A DNA stretch of 64,000 nt from Oscillospiraceae bacterium (GTDB lineage: Bacteria > Bacillota > Clostridia > Oscillospirales > Acutalibacteraceae). The stretch is from contig SVPM01000004.1 in NCBI GenBank assembly GCA_015065865.1, forward strand, positions 1-64,000, written 5' to 3'. Below, one piece after another: positions 35,015 through 43,087 of this stretch; the stretch's first letter is position 1; every line of letters starts with the position of its first letter. Under the pieces are notes generated by a model, which was given only the letters and a program-made list of their open reading frames with translations, was not told the DNA's origin and searched no databases. The translations under genes were made by a program, and so were the position numbers.

Positions 35015-35857
35015 TCAACCCTCCACTTCTTGAAGGCGCGCGGTCAGTTCCGCCATCGCCGCATCATACTGTTCTTTGTTGGGAGCACTGCCGTGCCAAC
35101 TCACTTGATTTTCCATAAAGGAAACGCCGCGACCTTTGGTGGTTCGCATAATGATTGCCGTGGGTTGACCCTTGGTGGTGCGTGCACCGGCCAGCGCCAT
35201 TTCCAACTGTTCAAAATCGTGGCCGTCCACCACGATCACACGGAAACCGAACGCGGCAAATTTTTCGGGAATGGGGTGCGGGTTGTTTACCTCACGCACC
35301 GTGCCGTCGATCTGCAGATCGTTGTTGTCCACGATGACACACAGGTTGTCCAGCCCTTTGGCAGCGGCAAACATCGCCGCCTCCCACACTTGGCCTTCCT
35401 GAATCTCGCCGTCGCCGAGGATAGTATATACACGGAAGCCTGCATTATCCAGTTTGCCGCCCAGCGCCATGCCCACGGCCGCAGAGATGCCCTGCCCGAG
35501 CGAGCCGGAAGACATATCCACACCGGGGGTACCTTTCATATCCGGATGACCCTGCAACATCGCACCGATGTGGCGAAGTTTTTGGATCTCCGCGCGGTCA
35601 AAATATCCCTTTTCCGCCAATGCGCCGTACAGCGCGGGGGCGGCGTGACCTTTTGAAAGTACCAAACGGTCACGAGCGGGATCCGAGGGATTCTTCGGGT
35701 CTACCCGCATTTCTTTCGTATACAGATACGCCAGCACATCCGCGATCGACAACGAGCCGCCGGGATGGCCGCTTTTGGCGTGGAACGTACCTTCCACGAT
35801 GTCCATACGGATGCGGGTAGCCGCCGCCGTAAGGCGTTTCTTTTCGCAAGCTTCCAT
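35015..35857 (-). CDS. Transketolase, N-terminal subunit
   Basis: Protein of 280 residues if it starts at ATG 35857 (MEACEKKRLTAAATRIRMDI); GGAAAGG 18 to 12 bases upstream is a weak ribosome site. It carries the thiamine-diphosphate domain: HAKSGHPGGSLS, LVLSKGHAAPALYGAL, and GDGEIQEGQVWEAA with the metal ligands, plus VDNNDLQIDG. It partners with the C-terminal subunit. A clear promoter is at 35901-35930. The gene starts the two-gene unit that ends at the terminator near 34040. Confidence 0.95.
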   Translation of the reverse strand: MEACEKKRLTAAATRIRMDIVEGTFHAKSGHPGGSLSIADVLAYLYTKEMRVDPKNPSDPARDRLVLSKGHAAPALYGALAEKGYFDRAEIQKLRHIGAMLQGHPDMKGTPGVDMSSGSLGQGISAAVGMALGGKLDNAGFRVYTILGDGEIQEGQVWEAAMFAAAKGLDNLCVIVDNNDLQIDGTVREVNNPHPIPEKFAAFGFRVIVVDGHDFEQLEMALAGARTTKGQPTAIIMRTTKGRGVSFMENQVSWHGSAPNKEQYDAAMAELTARLQEVEG

Positions 35858-35900
35858 CAAAATACCAACCTTTCCGTTGAGTGGGGTGTATGATAGGTAT

Positions 35901-35930
35901 AGTATACCACAGCGGGCAATAGAAAAGCAA
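35901..35930 (-). promoter_or_regulatory. Promoter of the transketolase genes
   Basis: On the minus strand, TTGCTT (35930-35925) and TATACT (35906-35901) are separated by 18 bases. Confidence 0.65.
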
Positions 35931-35975
35931 TAAGAGAAACGGTTTTTTGCAAACTTTTTTCGATTTCCACCCCCC

Positions 35976-36004
35976 TTTACAAGCGGGGGATTTTCTGGTA
36001 TACT
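35976..36004 (+). promoter_or_regulatory. Promoter of the CAAX protease-tadA unit
   Basis: TTTACA at 35976-35981 and TATACT at 35999-36004, spaced by 17 bases, divergent from the transketolase promoter. Confidence 0.7.
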
Positions 36005-36036
36005 GTGTAGAAGTATGAAACGAGGAGGGGAACCCG

Positions 36037-37035
36037 ATGACCTATGAGCAGACGATGGCGGCACTTGCCGCGGCGGAACGGAGTGAACGGCGCACGGTGC
36101 GAAAACGGGCGTGGTTTGCAGGGGTCGTGATGCTGGTGTTGTTGGCGACCGAGTTGGCGCTGGCGTTTGCGGTTTCGGATCTCCTTGCCGCGGCGGAAGC
36201 ACAAGTGGAGGTGTCGGCTTGGCATCGCACGGCGTATTACGTGCTGTACGGCGGGTATTATGCGGGAATGCTCTTGTTACCTGCCGCGGCCGTTGCGTTG
36301 GTGTTTCGGCAAAAGCCGTTGCTTTCGCGGGAGTTTCGCCGTCCCGTGGCGCCGCTTGAAGGGGCGCTGTTGGTGGTGTTCGGCGTTGCTTTTTGTATCT
36401 TGGCGAATTATCTCACCAACTATTGGCTGATGTTTGTGCAGCAGTTCGGGATAGAACCGTTTCAAGGGGATTACCACAACGCGCGCGGGTGGTTGCCGCT
36501 GGTGCTCAATTTGGTCGCGTATGCGGCGTTGCCCGCACTGGTGGAGGAGTTTTTGTTCCGCGGCTGGTTGCTTTCGGCGCTTCAGCCGTGCGGCGAAGGG
36601 CGCGCAATATTGCTCTCGGCGTTGCTGTTTGGGTTGGCGCACGGCAATCTCACACAGTTGCCGTTTGCGCTGTTGCTTGGATTGCTGTTTGGATACGTCT
36701 ATTTGAATACCGGCCGTTTGTGGATCGGCATGGTGATCCATTTCTTGAACAATGCACTGTCGGTGTTGTTGGATTACGCCACGCTGTATTGGACGGAAAA
36801 CACGGTGGCGGTGGTGCAAATGGCGACCTTTGCGGTGCTCGTGCTTTTGGGTGCGGCGGCGGGGCTTTTGCTCACCGCGCATCCGAAAACGGCCTCTTTG
36901 GTGCGCCCGTTGGAGGAACGCCGCGGCGCCCTTACCTCTCGCCGCCGCGGGCGGATCCTGTGGGGAAATCCCGCCGTCCTCCTTGCTTTGGCGGTGTATA
37001 CGGTGTTGATGTTGATCGGGGAGGTCTTGCGGTGA
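36037..37035 (+). CDS. CPBP family intramembrane metalloprotease (CAAX protease-like)
   Basis: Protein of 332 residues with GAGGAGGGGA before the ATG. About eight membrane helices are visible. The family motifs are in place: LVEEFLFRGW (EExxxR, residues 169-175), LLFGLAHGNL (His) and MVIHFLNNALS (second His and Asn) . The family includes bacteriocin-immunity and prenyl-protein-protease-like enzymes. The last helix is followed by a basic stretch and the reading frame overlaps tadA by four bases, so the two are co-translated, though no functional link is known. Substrate is unknown. Confidence 0.88.
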   Translation: MTYEQTMAALAAAERSERRTVRKRAWFAGVVMLVLLATELALAFAVSDLLAAAEAQVEVSAWHRTAYYVLYGGYYAGMLLLPAAAVALVFRQKPLLSREFRRPVAPLEGALLVVFGVAFCILANYLTNYWLMFVQQFGIEPFQGDYHNARGWLPLVLNLVAYAALPALVEEFLFRGWLLSALQPCGEGRAILLSALLFGLAHGNLTQLPFALLLGLLFGYVYLNTGRLWIGMVIHFLNNALSVLLDYATLYWTENTVAVVQMATFAVLVLLGAAAGLLLTAHPKTASLVRPLEERRGALTSRRRGRILWGNPAVLLALAVYTVLMLIGEVLR

Positions 37036-37493
37036 CGGCGGAAGAATATATGCGTGAGGCGTTGTCGCTGGCAGAAGAAGCCGCCGCCGAAGGCGAAGTG
37101 CCGGTGGGTGCCGTGGTGGTGCGTGACGGGGTGATCGTCGGGCGCGGGCGCAATCGGCGCGAATGCGGCAAAAACGCCTTGGCACACGCCGAGGTGGAAG
37201 CCATTGATAACGCCTGCCGCACACTGGGCGGTTGGCGGCTGTTCGGGTGCGATCTGTACGTGACGTTGGAACCCTGCCCCATGTGTGCGGGTGCGATCAT
37301 CAACTCCCGCATTAACCGTGTGTTTTACGGCGCGGCGGATGCCAAGGCGGGCAGTTGCGGCTCGGTGGTCAACTTGTTTGACCTGCCGTATAATCACCGT
37401 CCCGAAACGGTGAGCGGGGTGCTCGGCGAAGAATGCGGCGCATTGCTCCGCACCTTTTTTGCGGGCCTTCGACAAAAACGGACAAAAAAATAA
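37032..37493 (+). CDS. tadA: tRNA-specific adenosine deaminase
   Basis: Protein of 153 residues. The GTG start at 37032 overlaps the stop of the protease gene. The deaminase zinc site is complete: HAEVEAIDNA with catalytic His and Glu, and PCPMCAGAIINSRINRVFYG with the PCxxC ligands. TadA converts adenosine 34 of tRNA-Arg(ACG) to inosine. Length and motifs are typical. The gene is closed by a strong bidirectional terminator. Confidence 0.95.
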   Translation: MTAEEYMREALSLAEEAAAEGEVPVGAVVVRDGVIVGRGRNRRECGKNALAHAEVEAIDNACRTLGGWRLFGCDLYVTLEPCPMCAGAIINSRINRVFYGAADAKAGSCGSVVNLFDLPYNHRPETVSGVLGEECGALLRTFFAGLRQKRTKK

Positions 37494-37522
37494 GGTTGTG
37501 CTGTGGCACAACCTTATTTTTT
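37489..37522. terminator. Bidirectional terminator between tadA and a glycosyltransferase
   Basis: AATAAGGTTGTGC, TGT, GGCACAACCTTATT and a T-run; the 5' arm starts within the last codons of tadA and the opposite strand offers an A-tract, serving the convergent gene. Confidence 0.85.
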
Positions 37523-37524
37523 TG

Positions 37525-38721
37525 TTAAGTATGGTCGGTATACAGCGCCAAGTAGGCGGCCGTCATAGCGGCGGTAGCGTAGGTCTTTTGTGCTTCGGCA
37601 ACCATCGTGTCGCTGTCGTATGCGGTGCTGAGCGCCGTGCGGAGTGCCGCTTCCAGTGCATCGCGGTCGCCTTGCGGTACGAAGGTGCTGTAGTCGGGCA
37701 GGGCGATCGTTTCGGGTGCCCCCGCTTCATATCCCACCACGGGCGTGCCGCAACAGAGCGATTCGGCGGTCACCATTGAAAAGGTTTCCCGCACGCTGGT
37801 TAAGAGGGTGACGTCCGCCAGCGTGTAAAACGCCGCCATTTCGGTGGCGTCTTGCGTGTGGGCGATGGGGGTTACGTTGGCGGGGAGTGCGGTGGCATCT
37901 CCGTCAAACCCCACGATAACAAAGCGGTGTTGCGGCAGGCGGCGCGCCATTTCCAACATTTCGCCGCCGCCTTTCAGCGGGCGTGCAAAACTCGGGGTGA
38001 CGTACAATACCATCTTTTCATCCGCGCGCAAGGCCAGCCGTGCGGCAATGGCGGCAGTGTCTTGCGGCATAAACACCGCGGTGTTTACCCCGTTTCCGAC
38101 CGAGGCGAAACGCGCACCTTGAAAGATCGGCGAGCGGGCGGCGCGTGCAGTGAGCCACGCAGAAACGCCGACGACCGTCAGTTCCGCAAATCCGTCAAAG
38201 GCGGCTTTCATCTTGCGAAAACAGTGGCGCGCATCGTCACGCACCAAGCGTGACAACACACCGCCGATCTTTGGGCAACGGTGGCACTCGGTCGTCCACT
38301 TTTCGCACGAGAGTGCGTGTTCGCAGCCGGCGGTATGCATAATTTCCGCGTGCAGTGTCAACACCGTGCGAATATGGTGCTTTTTGAGATAGCGCACCAA
38401 ACGGTATACGTTGATAAAATGGCCGTTTAAACAGTGCAGGTGCACGACGTCCGGCTTTTCGTCGCGAATGCGACGGATCACACGGGCGGTGGCTATCGGA
38501 GAAAAACCAAATTCTACCCCCCAAAGCCGTGCCGCCAGCGCGTGCACCTTGGCTTCGCGCTCGGAGGATACTTTGTATACGCCGTCGGTCGGTGCGGCGG
38601 TGTGCCGTCCGTAGCAGACGGTTACCGTATGTCCGGCGGCGATCGCTTCGCGGCGAATATCCGCTACGATGCGGCCGGTGCTTCCGCGGTCGTAAAAACA
38701 GTTCACTTGCAATATGTGCAT
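37525..38721 (-). CDS. Glycosyltransferase, GT4/GT1 type
   Basis: Protein of 398 residues. It starts MHILQVNCFYDRGSTGRIV with the glycine-rich GT-B loop, contains PDVVHLHCLNG, and a late donor-site segment LTSVRETFSMVTAESLCCGTPVVGYEAGAP in two parts with the EX7E-like Glu residues. Cysteines in HALSCEKWTTECHRCPKIGG suggest a small metal site as in some WcaC-like transferases. It probably adds sugars during capsule or exopolysaccharide synthesis; donor and acceptor are unknown. A perfect consensus promoter drives it alone. Confidence 0.88.
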   Translation of the reverse strand: MHILQVNCFYDRGSTGRIVADIRREAIAAGHTVTVCYGRHTAAPTDGVYKVSSEREAKVHALAARLWGVEFGFSPIATARVIRRIRDEKPDVVHLHCLNGHFINVYRLVRYLKKHHIRTVLTLHAEIMHTAGCEHALSCEKWTTECHRCPKIGGVLSRLVRDDARHCFRKMKAAFDGFAELTVVGVSAWLTARAARSPIFQGARFASVGNGVNTAVFMPQDTAAIAARLALRADEKMVLYVTPSFARPLKGGGEMLEMARRLPQHRFVIVGFDGDATALPANVTPIAHTQDATEMAAFYTLADVTLLTSVRETFSMVTAESLCCGTPVVGYEAGAPETIALPDYSTFVPQGDRDALEAALRTALSTAYDSDTMVAEAQKTYATAAMTAAYLALYTDHT

Positions 38722-38757
38722 ACCGTTCCCCTACCTTATCTGTTTCATACGAGTACT

Positions 38758-38786
38758 ATTATACGGTATACGTATCCCCTTGTCAA
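38758..38786 (-). promoter_or_regulatory. Perfect consensus promoter of the glycosyltransferase
   Basis: On the minus strand, TTGACA (38786-38781) and TATAAT (38763-38758) with a 17-base spacer. Confidence 0.88.
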
Positions 38787-38879
38787 CTCGGAAAACAAGG
38801 GGGTAGAAAAGCGGAAGCCGTGGAAAAGAGTAATATTTAAGTTCGGTTATACAAATTGTATAGAGAAAACGCTTTCCTC

Positions 38880-38908
38880 TTGCGTTTTTATAAGGATTGT
38901 GCTATGAT
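38880..38908 (+). promoter_or_regulatory. Promoter of rpe
   Basis: TTGCGT at 38880-38885 and TATGAT at 38903-38908 with a 17-base spacer; transcription would start near 38915, upstream of the GTG at 38963. Confidence 0.75.
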
Positions 38909-38962
38909 ATAAATAATTATATGGTCGTTCGCGGCAGTGAGTATGCAAAGGAAGTGCGTTGT

Positions 38963-39607
38963 GTGAAAATATCTCCCTCGATCATGACTTGTGATTTTTC
39001 ACGGTTGGACCGCGCGGTAGCGGCGGCAGACGGTTGGAATGTCGATCGGTTGCATCTGGACGTGATGGACGGCGTGTTTGTGCCGAACCTCTCTTTCGGT
39101 CCGCCGGTCATCGCCTCGTTGCGCCCGCTGACCGCTTTGCCGTTCGACGTGCACCTGATGGTGCAGGAGCCGAGCAAATTGCTGGAGGCGTACGTTAAGG
39201 CGGGTGCGGATATGATCACCATCCACGCGGAATGTTCCTCCCCGCTTGAGGAAACGCTGCGCCGCATTCGAGAGGCGGGGTGTAAGGTGGGGTTATCCTT
39301 GAATCCCGATACCCCTGTCGAGGTGCTGTGGCCGTATCTGCCGCTTTTGGATATGGTGTTGGTGATGACGGTACAACCCGGTTTCGGCGGGCAGTCTTTC
39401 CGCCCTGAATGTTTGCCGAAGATCACCGCTATCCGCGCGGAGTGTGATCGTCGGGGGCTGGATATCGACATTCAGGTGGACGGCGGCGTTAAAGACACGA
39501 ACGTGCGTGAAGTTGCCGCCGCGGGTGCGACTTCGGTGGTGATGGGCAGTGCGTTGTATAACGCGGCAGACCCGACCGCGCTCATCACGCTGACCCACTC
39601 ACTGTAA
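38963..39607 (+). CDS. rpe: Ribulose-phosphate 3-epimerase
   Basis: Protein of 214 residues starting at GTG 38963 (VKISPSIMTCDFSRL) with AAAGGAAG upstream; the promoter excludes earlier starts. Metal and catalytic residues of the TIM barrel are visible: SPSIMTCDF, LHLDVMDGVFVPNLSFGPPV, VHLMVQEP, VMTVQPGFGGQSF and IQVDGGVKD. It interconverts ribulose and xylulose 5-phosphate and supports the split transketolase nearby. It converges on a MecA-like gene and overlaps its end by nine bases, so no separate terminator is visible. Confidence 0.96.
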   Translation: MKISPSIMTCDFSRLDRAVAAADGWNVDRLHLDVMDGVFVPNLSFGPPVIASLRPLTALPFDVHLMVQEPSKLLEAYVKAGADMITIHAECSSPLEETLRRIREAGCKVGLSLNPDTPVEVLWPYLPLLDMVLVMTVQPGFGGQSFRPECLPKITAIRAECDRRGLDIDIQVDGGVKDTNVREVAAAGATSVVMGSALYNAADPTALITLTHSL

Positions 39608-40114
39608 ACAGCTGCACAACTGCGGCAGGGCGTCCCCCACGAACCACGGTGTGCCGTGCTCAGCGATGTAGGATTCCTGCTCGTCGGTGCGGTCGGCACA
39701 TTCGGCAAGCGCGGCAAACGGTGCTACGCCGTACAGGATAAGACGAAAACCGTCGGCGGTGCGATACAACGAACTGCTCTGCCCCCACGGGTGCGCCTTG
39801 TGCGGCCACGCCGCGGCAATTTGCAGCAAGGCGTTTTCATCGGGGATACGGTAGGTGAGCGGTTTATCGTTGCACGGTGCCAGCGGTGTGACGAGCAATA
39901 AACAGCCGTCCGCCGTGGGAAGGGCCTCGACCGAAAGCGGCCCTTCGGGGGAAAACCCCGTGCGGCGGCGTGCGATCTGCAACAGTGTGCGTAACATACG
40001 ACGGGTGGCGGCATCGCGCCTGTCCAGTTGTTCAAAACAGAGCCCCATGGCGGACAATTCATCGTCCGACAGCATAAGGGTAAGACATCCGTTGTCGGTA
40101 ATTTCGATTTGCAT
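39599..40114 (-). CDS. mecA: MecA-like adaptor protein
   Basis: Protein of 171 residues with TGGAGG before the ATG. N-terminal MQIEITDNGCLTLMLSDDEL and the central RRMLRTLLQIARRRTGF followed by LSVEALPTADGCLLLVTPL match MecA/NegA adaptors, whose N-terminal part recognises substrates and whose C-terminal part binds ClpC. It is somewhat shorter than Bacillus MecA and lacks the long acidic linker. Its role would be targeting proteins to Clp proteolysis. A good promoter lies at 40144-40172 on the same strand. Confidence 0.8.
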   Translation of the reverse strand: MQIEITDNGCLTLMLSDDELSAMGLCFEQLDRRDAATRRMLRTLLQIARRRTGFSPEGPLSVEALPTADGCLLLVTPLAPCNDKPLTYRIPDENALLQIAAAWPHKAHPWGQSSSLYRTADGFRLILYGVAPFAALAECADRTDEQESYIAEHGTPWFVGDALPQLCSCLQ

Positions 40115-40143
40115 AGGGGTTCCTCCAATCTATGTATATATCC

Positions 40144-40172
40144 ATCATATCTTCTCCCACCGTTACATACAA
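40144..40172 (-). promoter_or_regulatory. Promoter of the mecA-like gene
   Basis: On the minus strand, TTGTAT (40172-40167) and TATGAT (40149-40144) with a 17-base spacer. It overlaps the region just upstream of the divergent Rnf-like operon, for which I see no clear promoter. Confidence 0.65.
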
Positions 40173-40183
40173 GAGGGGTATGA

Positions 40184-41458
40184 ATGGAAATTGGAAAGGT
40201 CGTGGAATATATGGCAATATTCCCTTTGCGGGGCCTTCGCCTGCCTGCCTTGAAGGCGCCGGCGGCGGAGCGTGCCGTTGAAGAGCCGGATGCGCTGTCG
40301 CGCGTGTACTTGCCGCTGTCATACGGCGGGGATACGCGTTTGACATTGCATCAATACAGCTCGGTGCTGTATGGGCAGGCGGTTGCCGCGCCGAAAGACA
40401 AAAAAGCACCGCCGATCCTCTCCTCGGTCAGCGGTGTGTACACCGCCAAAAAGGATCTTTCTCACCCAGTGTATGGCGAGATCACCTGTTTGGTGATGGA
40501 TTGTATGGATGTGCGCCGCCCTGCGCCCGCCGAACGGGTGGACGTCACGGCGCTTTCTGCACAACAGATTCTGGAGGTTGCGCGGGAGCATGCGGTGATG
40601 GACGAACTGGACGGCCGTTACCTGTGCGATAAACTGCGGGAATGGGCGGCGACAGGATGTGATCTGCTGGTTGGCGATGCGGTGGAAGATCAGCCGTATG
40701 CCTCGGCGGCGTGGGCCGTGCTCGGCGAAAGCGTGGAATCGGTGTATGAAGGGCTTACACTGGCGGCACGCGCCTGCGGTGCGGGCGACTGTCATTTGGC
40801 GGTGCAGCCGTTGCCCGCCGACCACCGCCGTGCGTTGCGCCAACGGTTGGGTGACGATAAGAAGTTGTTTATCACACGCGGAAAATATCCCACCGTGCAT
40901 TACACCGCCGCGCCGAAGGGAAAAACGGTGTGCCGCATCGGCGTGCAAGCGTTGCTGGCACTGTACCGTGCCGCCGCATTTCACGAACCGCACACCACCT
41001 GCGTGGTAACGGTGGCGGGCGATGCGGTTGCCGCGCCCCGCAACCTGCGCGTGCCGTTCGGTACGCCGGCATCGGAACTGTTGCAGCGGTGCGGATTGAT
41101 TCACGATCCTACCGTGTTGGTGTTCGGCGATATGATGACGGGCAAGGCCACCGAAGATGCCGAAATGCCCGTGTTGCCGGGGGTGACGTGCCTGTTGGCA
41201 CTCAACGCCCCTGCTCGTCCCGCGGCGGACGTCTGTGCGGGATGCGGTCGTTGTGTGCAGGTGTGCCACGCGGGCCTGTTGCCCGAAGCGATCGTACAGC
41301 GGTTGGAAAAAGGGCAAAACGAGTACGTGATCGCGTTGCACCCCGAAATGTGCGATAACTGCGGGGCCTGTTCGGCAGTATGCCCTGCAGGCAGAGATCT
41401 CGCGATGCAGATCGCCACGGTGGCGAAGGTGATTGCCGAAGGAGGTGGCGAGTCGTGA
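40184..41458 (+). CDS. RnfC-like subunit with two 4Fe-4S motifs but degenerate NADH/flavin site
   Basis: Protein of 424 residues with AAGAGGGG before the ATG. The N-terminal barrel-sandwich region (VYLPLSYGGDTRLTLHQYSS, then ILSSVSGVYTAKKD) and two 4Fe-4S motifs (CAGCGRCVQVC from residue 351, CDNCGACSAVC from residue 390) identify RnfC. Where canonical RnfC has the glycine-rich GxxGxGGAGFPT loop, residues 136-151 read HAVMDELDGRYLCDKL, and the usual NGAECEPYLT is replaced by GDAVEDQPYAS near 164. The NADH/FMN oxidoreductase function is therefore doubtful. It is the first gene of a tightly overlapping C-D-E-A cassette. It could receive electrons from a ferredoxin or flavoprotein instead. Confidence 0.88.
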   Translation: MEIGKVVEYMAIFPLRGLRLPALKAPAAERAVEEPDALSRVYLPLSYGGDTRLTLHQYSSVLYGQAVAAPKDKKAPPILSSVSGVYTAKKDLSHPVYGEITCLVMDCMDVRRPAPAERVDVTALSAQQILEVAREHAVMDELDGRYLCDKLREWAATGCDLLVGDAVEDQPYASAAWAVLGESVESVYEGLTLAARACGAGDCHLAVQPLPADHRRALRQRLGDDKKLFITRGKYPTVHYTAAPKGKTVCRIGVQALLALYRAAAFHEPHTTCVVTVAGDAVAAPRNLRVPFGTPASELLQRCGLIHDPTVLVFGDMMTGKATEDAEMPVLPGVTCLLALNAPARPAADVCAGCGRCVQVCHAGLLPEAIVQRLEKGQNEYVIALHPEMCDNCGACSAVCPAGRDLAMQIATVAKVIAEGGGES

Positions 41459-42438
41459 CGACTTTTCGTACCACACCGCATTGGCGGCAGACGGAAGCGG
41501 CGTCTTCCCGTTGTTGGGATGCGTTGATCCCGCTGGTGCCGCTGGTGGTGTATTCTTGCGTATACTACGGCTTGCGCCCGTTGTACGTAACGTTGATCGC
41601 CGTTGCCGCGGCGATGGGATTTGAAATACTGGGTTACGCGTTGCAGATGAAACGTGCGCCGCTGACCGACGGCACCGCCGCCGTTACGGGCGGTGTGATC
41701 GGCTTGGCAATGTCCCCCATCGTGCCGTATTGGGTGCCGGTGGTGGCGTGCGGCGTGGCGATCTTGGCGGCAAAATTGCCGTTCGGCGGGCGCGGACGGA
41801 ACTTGTTTAACCCCGCGGCGGCCGGCCTTGCGTTTGTCACGGTGTGTTTCCCCGTGCAGATGTTTACCTATCCCGACTCCGAACGGTCGATCGCCGATCT
41901 GTCGCAGGTGGTTACGCAAACCTCGCCTGCGGCGTTGATGCAGGCGGGCGCGACCCCGTCGTACAGTCCGATGGACATTGTGCTCAGCAATTTCCCCGGC
42001 CCCATCGGCTCGGTGATGATCATTCTGGTGGCGTGTATTCTTTACCTGTTTGTGCGCCGCGCGTCCTCGCCGTGGATCGTGTTGCCGTTTATCGGCACCT
42101 GCGCGCTGTATGCCGCGCTGTTCCCGCGGGTGAGCAGCGGTGTCGGCGCAAGCGTGCTGTTGGAGTTGTGTGCAGGGTATCTTATGCTCACGGCGGTGTT
42201 TTTGCTGGCAGACCCCGTTACCGCTCCGCGCCATTGGCTGGCACGGTGTGTATACGGTGTGGCGGCGGGTATTCTGGTGATGCTGTTGCGCCGTGTCGGT
42301 AAGTTTGAAGAAGGGGCGTGTTTTGCGGTGTTGTTGTGCAATATGTTTGCCGACACGCTGGACCGCAACTGTTGGAAATTGTGTTATCACCTGCCGCGTT
42401 GGCTGAAAAAGAAGCGGGGAGGTGCCGTGGATGCGTGA
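41455..42438 (+). CDS. RnfD-like membrane subunit
   Basis: Protein of 327 residues. The GTG at 41455 overlaps the rnfC-like stop, with GGAGG 14 to 10 bases upstream. About nine to ten membrane helices are visible. RnfD/NqrB motifs include KLPFGGRGRNLFNPAAAGLAFV and QAGATPSYSPMD, where Thr167 in GATP matches the residue that carries FMN covalently. In Rnf complexes RnfG normally delivers electrons to this flavin, but no rnfG gene is present here. It overlaps the next gene by eight bases. Confidence 0.88.
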   Translation: MTTFRTTPHWRQTEAASSRCWDALIPLVPLVVYSCVYYGLRPLYVTLIAVAAAMGFEILGYALQMKRAPLTDGTAAVTGGVIGLAMSPIVPYWVPVVACGVAILAAKLPFGGRGRNLFNPAAAGLAFVTVCFPVQMFTYPDSERSIADLSQVVTQTSPAALMQAGATPSYSPMDIVLSNFPGPIGSVMIILVACILYLFVRRASSPWIVLPFIGTCALYAALFPRVSSGVGASVLLELCAGYLMLTAVFLLADPVTAPRHWLARCVYGVAAGILVMLLRRVGKFEEGACFAVLLCNMFADTLDRNCWKLCYHLPRWLKKKRGGAVDA

Positions 42439-43087
42439 ATCCAAAACAAACGGACGTGCACGAGGTTGGTGGCAGATCTTTTTTGACACCTTTTTGGTGC
42501 GTAACATCGTGTTGGTCAAATTGCTCGGTCTGTGCCCCATCGTGGTGGCGGCGGTCAACTTAAAGGCAGGCGTTACGCTGACCGTCTGCGTGGCGTTGGC
42601 ACTGCTTCCCACCGCATTTTTGATGTCGCTGGTGGGCGAAAAACTCAAGCCCGTTATCCGCGTGCCGCTGTATACGCTGATCGCGCTGGGCATTTTGCTC
42701 GGTGCGGGCTACGTGCTGGGCACGTATATTGATGCGGAACTGTATGCATCGCTGTATCTCTTCTTGCCGTTGCTGGCGGTCAATTCGCTGATGACCTATC
42801 GTGTGGGCGGATTTGCGGTGGTCAGCCGCCCATCCGAGGCGATGGCGGATGCGCTCGGCTCGGTTTTCGGTTTCGGCGCGGTGATCTGCACCGTGGCGGC
42901 CGTGCGGGAATTGTTGGCGTTCGGTGCGTTGTGGGAGTTCACGTTACTGCCCGCACCGCCGCTCGAAGCGGCTGCATCCCCGTTTTTTGCGTTTTTGATG
43001 TTGGGTTTTTTGGCGGCGCTGATGCAGTTTATCCGTGAAATGCTTCGTCGTTTTATGGCCGGGGAGGTGTCGGTATCGTATGAATGA
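42431..43087 (+). CDS. RnfE-like membrane subunit with one of two cluster cysteines lost
   Basis: Protein of 218 residues starting at ATG 42431, with GGGGAGGTGCCGTGG upstream. Six membrane helices. NIVLVKLLGLCPIVVA matches RnfE/NqrD and keeps the first cluster cysteine (Cys35). The second conserved site, normally VTNC followed by a glycine-arginine motif, reads AVNSLMTYRV, so Cys is replaced by Ser119. In NQR/Rnf, RnfE and RnfA each give two cysteines to a membrane iron-sulfur cluster. With this loss and those in RnfA the cluster should not form in the usual way. Confidence 0.88.
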   Translation: MRESKTNGRARGWWQIFFDTFLVRNIVLVKLLGLCPIVVAAVNLKAGVTLTVCVALALLPTAFLMSLVGEKLKPVIRVPLYTLIALGILLGAGYVLGTYIDAELYASLYLFLPLLAVNSLMTYRVGGFAVVSRPSEAMADALGSVFGFGAVICTVAAVRELLAFGALWEFTLLPAPPLEAAASPFFAFLMLGFLAALMQFIREMLRRFMAGEVSVSYE

